From Pseudomonadota bacterium (GTDB taxonomy: Bacteria > Pseudomonadota > Alphaproteobacteria > Micavibrionales > Micavibrionaceae): a stretch of DNA of 16,733 nt. Position numbers and translations under genes: made by a program. The stretch covers positions 1 through 16,733 of the forward strand of contig JACQIJ010000059.1 in the NCBI GenBank assembly GCA_016198545.1, read 5' to 3'. How positions within the stretch are numbered: the stretch's first letter is position 1; the number at the start of each line of letters is the position of its first letter. Below the pieces are notes generated by a model. It was not told the origin of the DNA, ran no database searches, and saw only the letters and a list, made by a program, of their open reading frames with translations. Below are positions 6,845-14,120 of this stretch, piece after piece.

Positions 6845-8605
6845 TTATAATTTTATGCTTTTTCTCTGATCCCTCTCGGCAAAACGGGATGGGGAAAGCG
6901 CTCTGACGGAACGTGCCGGCAGACTGCGCGGCGCGCCCAGTATCATGTCAGACAAAAGATGCGCGGCGGCAAGAGATGAAACGATTCCATGAGATCCGTG
7001 CGCCGTGGAAACATACAGATTTTCCGCCGCGCGCCCCGTCAGCGGAAAGCGATCCTTCGACGAAGTTCGCAGCGCGGCGCGGCCGCCTTTTATCTCAAGC
7101 CCCTCCGCCAGACCGGGGAAATACCGCTCCAGCCTGCGGATATTGTCGATATGATCCTCTTCCTTCGCATCGCAATCATCCAGCCACTTCTGGAATGTCG
7201 CGCCCAGCATGTGCAGGCCGCCTTGCGGCGGCGAAAGATACCCGCCGAAGCACAAATTGATTTTCAACTCCGCGGAAAGATCGCTCGCCGCCGCCTGCGT
7301 AACCTGCCCGCGCACAGTGTGGACGGGCGAATTTCTTAATGGCGGGAAATCCCTCACCGCCGCGCCGCAAGCCAGAATGACCGCGTCGTACTCCTTTTTC
7401 AGTTCGTCAATACGGATATCCGCATTGAAAATCAAATCGACGCCGTCCGCATAAGCGCGGCACAACGCCTGCGGACTGACCGTTCCGGCATCGGGAAGAT
7501 GCAGCGCGCCTCTATCGACTTTCAGACCCGCATAACGCGACGATTCTTCCGCATCGAGAATTCGCATATGGGTTTCGTGCCATCCCCAGCGCTCCGCCGC
7601 GCCGCGCAGCCGCTTTTCCTTCTCGGCGTCGGTAAAGATATGAAGGCTCCCGCAGGGATTGAACTTTATATCGCAGCCGTCCTGCAGTTCCCTCAACGTC
7701 CTTGCGACCTGCGCGAACCCTGCCGTATAAAAATCGGATTCCGCCGTGCGGTGCGCTGAAAGGCGTGGATTGAAAAGACCCAGCGCGTTGCCCGATGCGC
7801 CGGACGCAAGCGAAGCGGTTTTTTCGAATATGACCGGCCGGATGCCGCTGCGCTTCAATACGAAGGCCGCCGCCGTCCCCGCCAGCCCGCCGCCTACGAT
7901 GGCGACATTCTCGGGCATCTTCCCAATGCCCGGTTTGCGCGGTTCGCCGGAGACGCCGCGCAGCATTTCCTTTTTTCGCCCATAGCCCGGCGTCTTCTCG
8001 ACGGAGAATCCCGACGCTTCCAGCCCGCGCCGAACGGCCCCCGCAACCGTAAACGTCGCAAATGTCGTGTCCGGGCGGCTTAGCCGCGACATTTCTGAAA
8101 AAAGGGTTTCCGACCACATATCCGGATTTTTTGAAGGCGCGAATCCGTCCAGAAACCATGCGTCGACGCCGCCGGGAATATCCGTTTGCGGCAGGGCCGC
8201 ATTGACATCATCGAATACGAGCGTCAGCGTTACCTGCGCATTCAGCATGAGGCGGTGAAATCCCGGCGCGCGCATGGGATAAAGCGATCGAAGCCTGTCC
8301 ATCCGCCCTCCGAATTCGGAACGCCAGCGCGCCAGCGCGCCGGAAATATCATCCCACCCCAAAGGATACTTCTCGAAGGAAATATAATGAAGCTTCTGAT
8401 CCGGCTGCGCCATTTTTTCAAACATGGCCCACGCAGCCAGAAAATTCAGTCCCGTTCCGAACCCTGTTTCCGCTATCACGAAGCGCGGTTTTCCCTCCCA
8501 CGCTTTTGGCAGATTATTGCCGTCTATAAAAACATGACGTGTTTCCGCCAACCCGTCCTCGGGCGAAAAATAAATATCGTCAAATTGCGCCGAACGCAGG
8601 GACAT
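6845..8605 (-). CDS. mnmC: Bifunctional tRNA mnm5s2U34 biosynthesis protein MnmC
   Basis: A cytoplasmic enzyme that finishes the wobble uridine of certain tRNAs: the C-terminal FAD oxidase domain removes the carboxymethyl group of cmnm5(s2)U34 and the N-terminal domain methylates the resulting amine with SAM. From the ATG at 8605 it has 586 residues. The methyltransferase domain shows the FDD-YFSPEDGLAETRHVF block near 8-26, the SAM motif ETGFGTGLN at 46-54 and LDGFAPSKNPDMW at 152-164. The oxidase domain starts with the FAD motif VAIVGGGLAG at 234-243 and ends with the STAHGSHG block. The open frame runs on upstream to 9043, but most of that lies opposite the next gene. The start is not settled: the codons just before 8605 encode LLWREAG, which resembles the usual N-terminus of the family, yet no ATG, GTG or TTG lies there in frame. 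Confidence 0.93.
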   Translation of the reverse strand: MSLRSAQFDDIYFSPEDGLAETRHVFIDGNNLPKAWEGKPRFVIAETGFGTGLNFLAAWAMFEKMAQPDQKLHYISFEKYPLGWDDISGALARWRSEFGGRMDRLRSLYPMRAPGFHRLMLNAQVTLTLVFDDVNAALPQTDIPGGVDAWFLDGFAPSKNPDMWSETLFSEMSRLSRPDTTFATFTVAGAVRRGLEASGFSVEKTPGYGRKKEMLRGVSGEPRKPGIGKMPENVAIVGGGLAGTAAAFVLKRSGIRPVIFEKTASLASGASGNALGLFNPRLSAHRTAESDFYTAGFAQVARTLRELQDGCDIKFNPCGSLHIFTDAEKEKRLRGAAERWGWHETHMRILDAEESSRYAGLKVDRGALHLPDAGTVSPQALCRAYADGVDLIFNADIRIDELKKEYDAVILACGAAVRDFPPLRNSPVHTVRGQVTQAAASDLSAELKINLCFGGYLSPPQGGLHMLGATFQKWLDDCDAKEEDHIDNIRRLERYFPGLAEGLEIKGGRAALRTSSKDRFPLTGRAAENLYVSTAHGSHGIVSSLAAAHLLSDMILGAPRSLPARSVRALSPSRFAERDQRKSIKL

Positions 8606-8672
8606 GGCATATTTGTTTCCGGCCTCCCGCCAAAGGAGACATTGTTCATAATATAATTTCGTGGGGTATCTT

Positions 8673-9461
8673 ATGCGTCTTTCAAGCCTGTTTGCAATCC
8701 TGATTATCGTGGTCTTCGCGGCGGCCGCTCCGGCTAAAGCGCAGGAATTAGTGCCGGAAACGAACTTCATGGTCACCGTGCGCGCAAAAGACGCAAAGTT
8801 TATTGGATCTTCCATGGGCGGCGCCCACATCACTATCAGGAACAAGGTTAACGGCGACATAGTCGCCGAAGGAAACACAAGCGGCGGCACGGGCGATACG
8901 GCAAAGCTGATGGGCGCGTCCATCCCCCGCGACGCGGATCTCGTAACGGAAAACAGCGCAAGGATCGAATTTTCTCTGGAACTGATTGAGCCAACGCCGG
9001 TTACGATCACGGCAACGGGTCCCTTGTCCCAACCGCAGAGCATGGCCTCGATCAGTCAGGATATGATCATCATCCCCGGCAAAGACTATGCTTCAGGAAA
9101 CGGCATCATGCTCGAACTGCCGGGATTCGCCGTTGATATTCTGGAACCGGCAGCCGCCTCAAAAGAAAAATTCGATGCCCAAAAGCCCCTGACGGTCACA
9201 GCAAACGTCGTGAAAATGTGCGGGTGCGCCGTTGAGAAAGATTCACCCTGGCCGCCGGAACGCTATGAGGTCAGCGCGGACATATATGTCGAATCCCATC
9301 TTTTTGCCACAGCGCCCATGACATTTACTGGAAAGCCGGGGCAATATGCCGCAAGGTTCCCCATCCCCAAAGAAGGGACGTATAAAATCATCGTCAGCGC
9401 CTTCGATCCCAAAACGAAGGAAGGCGGAATGGACATTACCAGCCTTACGCTTTCCCCCTGA
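8673..9461 (+). CDS. Secreted protein of unknown function with a CGC motif
   Basis: A 262-residue protein with a clear signal peptide: basic MRLSS, hydrophobic core, and a likely signal peptidase I site after A23 (AKA before Q24). The mature part is predicted rich in beta strands, with alternating hydrophobic residues, and could be one or two immunoglobulin-like domains. It contains a C183-G-C185 pair inside the block KMCGCAVEKDSPWPPERYEV, which looks like the most conserved part and might bind a metal or form a disulfide; this is inference. The ATG at 8673 is chosen over the GTG at 8661 because GTGGGG lies at a normal distance upstream and the signal peptide starts there. It is divergent from mnmC, with 67 bases between starts, and 23 bases upstream of dcp. 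Confidence 0.8.
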   Translation: MRLSSLFAILIIVVFAAAAPAKAQELVPETNFMVTVRAKDAKFIGSSMGGAHITIRNKVNGDIVAEGNTSGGTGDTAKLMGASIPRDADLVTENSARIEFSLELIEPTPVTITATGPLSQPQSMASISQDMIIIPGKDYASGNGIMLELPGFAVDILEPAAASKEKFDAQKPLTVTANVVKMCGCAVEKDSPWPPERYEVSADIYVESHLFATAPMTFTGKPGQYAARFPIPKEGTYKIIVSAFDPKTKEGGMDITSLTLSP

Positions 9462-9484
9462 AATCAACCGCAAAGCCCGAACGG

Positions 9485-11554
9485 ATGACAATGCAAAAAC
9501 ACGATAATCCGCTGCTGCATATATCAACGCTGCCCAATCATGCGCCCGCCTTCGACAGCATAAAGGAGGATCATTTCCTCCCCGCCGTCGCAGAAGCCAT
9601 TGCCGAGGCGCGGCGGAATATCAATGCTATAAAAAGCGACGCCGGATCGCCCGACTTCGACAACACGATCGAGGTGCTTGAAACCGCGTCCGAAACGCTG
9701 GGAACGGTTACATCCGTATTTTACAACCAGCTTTCAGCCGCCGGCACGGACGGATTGCATGATCTGGCTGAAAAAATAGGCCCCATGAACGCGGCCTTCA
9801 GCAGCGATGTTCTGCTGGACAAACATCTGTTCTCCCGGGTCAGGAACGTATATGAACGGCGCGCCATGATGATGCTGACGGTCGAACAGGAAACGCTTCT
9901 GGATGAAACGTACAACGGCTTTGTCCGCGGCGGCGCGCTGCTCGACGACGCCAAAAAAGCTGAACTACGGAAAATAGATGAACGCCTTTCCGTCCTCGGC
10001 CCGATATTCATGAACAACGTCGCAAAGTCGGCCGAGCAATTCGAGCTGATAATTACCGACGAAACGGATATGAACGGCCTTCCGGAATCAAGCCGCGACG
10101 GAGCAAAACACGCGGCGCAGGAAAAGGGCTATGAAGGAAAATGGCTGTTTACTCTGGATTACCCCAGCTTCGGCCCGTTCATGCAATATGCCGACGATTC
10201 CGCTCTGCGTGAAAAAATGTGGCGCGCCTTTTCCAGCCGGGCGTGGGACAGTGCGGAATACAGCAACGCCCCCGTTGTCATGGAAATCGTACGCCTGCGC
10301 GATAAGCGGGCGAAGTTGTTGGGCTATCAAAACCACGCCCGCTACGTTCTTCAGCGCCGCATGGCCGAAAAGCCGGAAACGGTCATGGCGTTTCTCGAAA
10401 AAATGAAAAAAGCCTATAAGCCAGCGGCCCAGCGCGACCTTGAGAGCCTCCAGAAATTCGCCGCAACGCTGGGTCGCTCAAAGCCGTTGCAGCCCTGGGA
10501 TATAGCTTACTATGCCGAAAAACAGAAAGAGAGCCTTTATCATTTTAAATCGGAGGATATGCGCCCTTATTTCCCTCTGGAGACCGTCCTGAAGGGGTGC
10601 TTTTCTCACTTTGGAAAACTGTTCAGCCTGCGATTTGAAAAAAACAATGCCTATCCGGTATGGCATCCCGACGTCACGGCCTACGATGTGCGCGATGAAA
10701 CGGACAATGGCTTCGTCGGCACACTCTATGCCGATTTTTTCCCCCGTACCGGAAAAAAAGACGGGGCTTGGAAAACCAGCTATCGCGATCAGGGGCTGTT
10801 CCATCGGCGTGTGGAACGCCCCCTCATATCCATTGTCTGCAACTTCACAAAGCCGACGAAAGATAAACCCTCGCTCCTGACCCACGGGGAGGTTTCCACG
10901 CTGTTTCACGAAATGGGGCACGCCGTCCATGCCCTGCTGTCGCGCGTGCGCTATTCCTCTCTGGCTGGCACGAACGTGAAATGGGATTTCGTCGAACTAC
11001 CTTCGCAGCTGCAGGAAAACTGGACATATCAGAAGGAAACGCTTGATATGATTTCCGGGCACTATAAAACGGGGGAGAGAATTCCCGCCGCACTCATCGA
11101 AAAGCTGAATGCGTCGAAAAACTTCATGGCGGGATGGGCAGGACTGCGGCAGACCAATTTCGGATATCTCGATATGGCCTGGCACACAGGCGACCCGGCA
11201 AGAATATCCGACGTAGCCGCCTTTGAAGACGAAGCAACGAAGGATACGCGCCTGTTCCCCCGTCTGGCCGGCCCTTTCTCCGTGTCTTTCAGCCACCTGT
11301 TCGCCGGCGGTTACTCCGCCGGCTATTACAGCTACAAATGGGCCGAAGTTCTGGATGCGGACGCCTTCGAACTCTTTCTTGAAAAAGGCCTGTATGACAA
11401 GGCAACGGCAGAATCATACAAAAGAGAAGTGCTGGCGAAGGGGGGCAGCGAACACCCGCGCCTCCTTTACAAACGATTCCGCGGGCGCGACGCCGATCCT
11501 GATTCTTTGCTGCGGCGCGAAGGGCTGCTGAAAAATAAAGAAAAAGCGGCCTAA
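9485..11554 (+). CDS. dcp: M3-family zinc metallopeptidase, peptidyl-dipeptidase Dcp
   Basis: A 689-residue cytoplasmic or periplasm-independent (no signal peptide) thimet-type oligopeptidase that releases dipeptides from the C-terminus of short peptides. The zinc site is the HExxH motif H475-E476-M-G-H479, with E504 (in DFVELPSQ) as the likely third ligand. Other family blocks are the N-terminal PDFDNTIEVLE segment, PVWHPDV before the active site, and the FAGGYSAGYYSYKWAEVLDADAF-type block near the end, here covering about residues 610-632. Length and order match Dcp better than oligopeptidase A, so the symbol is given with fair confidence. ATG 9485 is followed by a second ATG at 9491, and neither has a strong ribosome binding site. 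It may be cotranscribed with the secreted protein gene 23 bases upstream. It probably serves peptide recycling. Confidence 0.93.
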   Translation: MTMQKHDNPLLHISTLPNHAPAFDSIKEDHFLPAVAEAIAEARRNINAIKSDAGSPDFDNTIEVLETASETLGTVTSVFYNQLSAAGTDGLHDLAEKIGPMNAAFSSDVLLDKHLFSRVRNVYERRAMMMLTVEQETLLDETYNGFVRGGALLDDAKKAELRKIDERLSVLGPIFMNNVAKSAEQFELIITDETDMNGLPESSRDGAKHAAQEKGYEGKWLFTLDYPSFGPFMQYADDSALREKMWRAFSSRAWDSAEYSNAPVVMEIVRLRDKRAKLLGYQNHARYVLQRRMAEKPETVMAFLEKMKKAYKPAAQRDLESLQKFAATLGRSKPLQPWDIAYYAEKQKESLYHFKSEDMRPYFPLETVLKGCFSHFGKLFSLRFEKNNAYPVWHPDVTAYDVRDETDNGFVGTLYADFFPRTGKKDGAWKTSYRDQGLFHRRVERPLISIVCNFTKPTKDKPSLLTHGEVSTLFHEMGHAVHALLSRVRYSSLAGTNVKWDFVELPSQLQENWTYQKETLDMISGHYKTGERIPAALIEKLNASKNFMAGWAGLRQTNFGYLDMAWHTGDPARISDVAAFEDEATKDTRLFPRLAGPFSVSFSHLFAGGYSAGYYSYKWAEVLDADAFELFLEKGLYDKATAESYKREVLAKGGSEHPRLLYKRFRGRDADPDSLLRREGLLKNKEKAA

Positions 11555-11676
11555 ACGGCCGGCAGTTTCTTCCAAGAAAATTATTTTCCGGAATATTGTA
11601 GTTTTTTGTTGCTTAAAATACCTTGGCTGGGTAAAAATCTTTCGACAGCCACTGCAAACTTATTTTTTTACCAAGT

Positions 11677-11697
11677 ACGCTTTTCTACCAAAAGCGT
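11677..11697. promoter_or_regulatory. Inverted repeat in the leader of the HTH regulator, possible operator
   Basis: ACGCTTTT, a five-base spacer, then AAAAGCGT form an 8-bp perfect inverted repeat ending 15 bases before the regulator's ATG. No T tract follows on the plus strand, so it is unlikely to terminate transcription. Xre-type proteins bind such dyads as dimers, so this is a candidate autoregulatory site; it could alternatively form an RNA hairpin near the ribosome binding site (GGAG at 11703-11706). Confidence 0.45.
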
Positions 11698-11712
11698 GTT
11701 CCGGAGAAGAAG

Positions 11713-12390
11713 ATGGGCATCACGACAGCACAAATAAGGGGCGCGCGCGGAATTTTGAACTGGAGCCAGGCGGACCTTGCCAACAGAACCGGCATTTCCG
11801 CAACCTCAATCGGCAGCATAGAAAACGGGCAAAGTACGCCGCGCGCCAGCACCCTGCAAACCATCCAGAAAGCGTTTGAAGATTCCGAGATTGAATTTAT
11901 AGGCCGGGAGGGCGTGCGCCAGAAAACAGGAGACGTCCGGGTTCTGCGCGGCCGCGAAGGTTTCTGGGAATTTTATCAAGACATATACGACGTTCTTTCT
12001 GCGGATCCAGGAGAGGTCCTGGTCAGCAACGTCAACGAGCGTGACTTTGAGAAATGGCTTGGTCCGGAGAACTTAGAGACACACATCAGTCGTATGAAAA
12101 AAGTACAGGGCATCACATACAAAATCATGATCCGCGAAGAAGACAATTATTACCTCGCCACGCCTGACTATGCCGAATACCGCTGGACGCCGAAAGAACA
12201 CTTCAGTTCCGTGCCTTTCTACGTATACGGGAAGAAACTCGCCGTACTTCTGTTCGGCGCCGAACCGACAGTCATCATCATCGACTACCCGGCCGTGGCC
12301 GAAGCCTACAGAGTCCAGTTCGGTGCCATATGGAATACTGCGATAATGCCGCCGGACTACAAAGTTTCTGCCGCGCGCGGGGGGAAATAG
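11713..12390 (+). CDS. HTH (Xre-type) regulator with a TrmB-like C-terminal sensing domain
   Basis: A 225-residue cytoplasmic DNA-binding protein. Residues about 5-60 are a Cro/C1-type helix-turn-helix (IRGARGILNWSQADLANRTG then SATSIGSIENGQSTPR). After a short linker, residues about 78-212 contain a second domain whose late part (FYVYGKKLAVLLFGAEP and IIIDYPAVAEAYRVQFGAIWN, about 169-207) resembles the phospholipase D-like effector domain of TrmB-type regulators, which bind sugars or other small ligands. This resemblance is by eye. The ATG at 11713 has GGAG six bases upstream, and an inverted repeat lies in its leader. Seven bases separate its stop from the methyltransferase gene, so it most likely controls that gene, perhaps in response to the enzyme's substrate or product. 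Confidence 0.85.
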   Translation: MGITTAQIRGARGILNWSQADLANRTGISATSIGSIENGQSTPRASTLQTIQKAFEDSEIEFIGREGVRQKTGDVRVLRGREGFWEFYQDIYDVLSADPGEVLVSNVNERDFEKWLGPENLETHISRMKKVQGITYKIMIREEDNYYLATPDYAEYRWTPKEHFSSVPFYVYGKKLAVLLFGAEPTVIIIDYPAVAEAYRVQFGAIWNTAIMPPDYKVSAARGGK

Positions 12391-12397
12391 GGGGCAC

Positions 12398-13651
12398 GTG
12401 ATAAACGATAAAAACACCGCAGATGGAAATACAAGCCCTGAACCCGCAGGGCAGATAGTGGGCGAGTTTTTTCCGAGCATCAATCAAACCCCGCCCCGGG
12501 ATATCGTAAGGGACGTCAAGCTGATTACCCCTGAAAGCGCAGGATTCCGCGAGGCTTTCATGGGCACATTGCGTAACAGGGAAGAAGGATCGTTGACGCG
12601 CTATCTTTTCCTTGAATCGCCTCCTGCCCCCGCCGGGGATAAGCAAGACGGCGAAACCGATCAGGATATATATGCTATGCTGACCCGGCATTTCGGGAAG
12701 ATTTTGTGCGGCGGTTATGCCTGGGACGAAATGATCGAACACACAAGATCATACGATTTTATCGATGGAGATCTGCGGGCGCTTGATTATGCTGTGGAAA
12801 ACGGCCTTATCAGCTATCTTCCCTCCAACATTCACCTCATTGAATGCGGAACGGGAGGAAAATCCGGCGTTGAAAAGCCCATCAAAACGATAGAAGCCAT
12901 CCTGCAAAGCGGAAATCACGCGATAACCGGATATACCGGCATAGACATTCTAAGCCGGTATGCCATCGAGTCTGCAAAAGCCATACGCGATAAATTCAAT
13001 ATACATGCAACAAGCATCGCCTTCGACTTCATGACGATGTCGGCCGACAAAATTCCGATCCCGGTCATGAAAGACAGCGCTCCTCTATACCTGTTTTACG
13101 GCGGTACGCTGGCCAATGCGCCCGATTACAGCCTGTCAGGCGGCAAGAACGGCATGCAAAATGCGGCCATGTACCTGACAAAAATAAGCAGGCAGCACAG
13201 CGTCGGCCCCCATCTGCTTATTGCCTATGACGCAGAAACGAGCCCCGGCATACTTTCCGCAAAGTATCAACGAACTGTTGAATTCGAAGCCTTCGTGCTC
13301 GGAGAATTTCCTATCGCCATTCATGGCAATGATATTACAGACAGGTCCTATGACCCCTTCCAATACTGGAAGATGGGGATGCGATATGACCCGGAGGCAA
13401 AAGCTGTAAAGCTCTGCGCCGTATGCACGAAAGATCATGACGTGCCTACATTTGAAGGAAATGTGCCTGTCCGGAAGGGGTATAGCAAAACCAACATCCT
13501 TTCCTACAAATGGAATGAAACGATTTGGAAAACGATCCTGGAGCAGGCCGGATTCGAACCCACAAAGATATTCCGCAAGAAAAACAGCCCCTACGGATTT
13601 ATCCTCGCCGGCCCTAAATCCGGACAGCAATCCCTGGATTTCCGCCCCTGA
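12398..13651 (+). CDS. EgtD-like SAM-dependent methyltransferase
   Basis: A 417-residue protein that resembles the histidine N-alpha-methyltransferase (EgtD, Methyltransf_33) family, which trimethylates the amino group of an amino acid. Recognisable blocks are the SAM motif ECGTGG (149-154), GID (181-183), FDFM (209-212), YGGTLAN (234-240, like the GSTIGN block of EgtD), HLLIAYD (272-278), YDPFQYW (318-324) and KTNILSYKW (364-372, at the place of the EgtD RTEIS-type block). The glutamate of that last block, which in EgtD contacts the substrate's amino group, seems to be missing. An extra 100 or so N-terminal residues have no clear family match. The start is GTG at 12398, with GGGG only three bases upstream. 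It is the second gene of a unit with the HTH regulator. No EgtB-like partner is in the window. Confidence 0.8.
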   Translation: MINDKNTADGNTSPEPAGQIVGEFFPSINQTPPRDIVRDVKLITPESAGFREAFMGTLRNREEGSLTRYLFLESPPAPAGDKQDGETDQDIYAMLTRHFGKILCGGYAWDEMIEHTRSYDFIDGDLRALDYAVENGLISYLPSNIHLIECGTGGKSGVEKPIKTIEAILQSGNHAITGYTGIDILSRYAIESAKAIRDKFNIHATSIAFDFMTMSADKIPIPVMKDSAPLYLFYGGTLANAPDYSLSGGKNGMQNAAMYLTKISRQHSVGPHLLIAYDAETSPGILSAKYQRTVEFEAFVLGEFPIAIHGNDITDRSYDPFQYWKMGMRYDPEAKAVKLCAVCTKDHDVPTFEGNVPVRKGYSKTNILSYKWNETIWKTILEQAGFEPTKIFRKKNSPYGFILAGPKSGQQSLDFRP

Positions 13652-13742
13652 CTGCCGCGCGAATTTCAAGCACTATGTCTAAATAACCGCCTCCCTATCA
13701 GAAATATTGATATTAAATAAAACTGCGTTACGATGCCTGTCC

Positions 13743-14120
13743 ATGAACGACATCAATCTCGACGGAAAATACAGGGTTACCTCCACCAGCAACTATGATG
13801 GGCCGCTGGAGCGCAAAAGCGACGGCATAACCATCATCCGCGATGGAAAAACCTCGCGTTTTGATGAGAATAACGTACTCTGGAACAGTCATTTCCGCAT
13901 CCTTAATGAAAAAGAAGTTGAAATGATTGCCGTTGCCGACCCGGCAGAGGCCAAGGAAGGATTCGCGCTCACCCGGCCGGATGGATCTCCCACGCTGGAA
14001 CCCGTCGCCTATAAGACAATCCTGAAACTGGCGCGCAAGAATGATAAAATACAAATGTCAGGGCAAATTGAATACGGCGATGAAATCGTCATTTTAACCA
14101 TGCGCAAAATCAGTGACTGA
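13743..14120 (+). CDS. Small beta-rich protein of unknown function
   Basis: A 125-residue soluble-looking protein I do not recognise, without signal peptide or membrane span. The alternating pattern of strands and turns (GKYRVTSTSNYDG, GITIIRDGKTSRF, EYGDEIVILTMRK) suggests a small beta barrel or sandwich, which is inference. The ATG at 13743 is preferred; a TTG at 13707 would add twelve residues, and neither has a clear ribosome binding site. Its end overlaps the start of the following glycosyltransferase by eight bases, so the two are probably translated together. The 91 bases before it are AT-rich (around 13701-13722) and may hold a promoter, but I cannot define one. Confidence 0.65.
   Translation: MNDINLDGKYRVTSTSNYDGPLERKSDGITIIRDGKTSRFDENNVLWNSHFRILNEKEVEMIAVADPAEAKEGFALTRPDGSPTLEPVAYKTILKLARKNDKIQMSGQIEYGDEIVILTMRKISD

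Noticed and set aside
7512..8159. 215-codon open frame in another minus-strand frame inside mnmC
   Set aside because: The translation is arginine- and glycine-rich without any family motif, as expected of a shadow frame; mnmC motifs cover the region.
8606..9043. Extension of mnmC upstream to 9043
   Set aside because: It would run opposite the signal peptide and mature part of the secreted protein and has no similarity to MnmC except the last few residues before 8605.
11547..11561. Hairpin CGGCC-TAAAC-GGCCG at the end of dcp
   Set aside because: Only a 5-bp stem overlapping the stop codon and not followed by a T tract, so it is not a convincing terminator.
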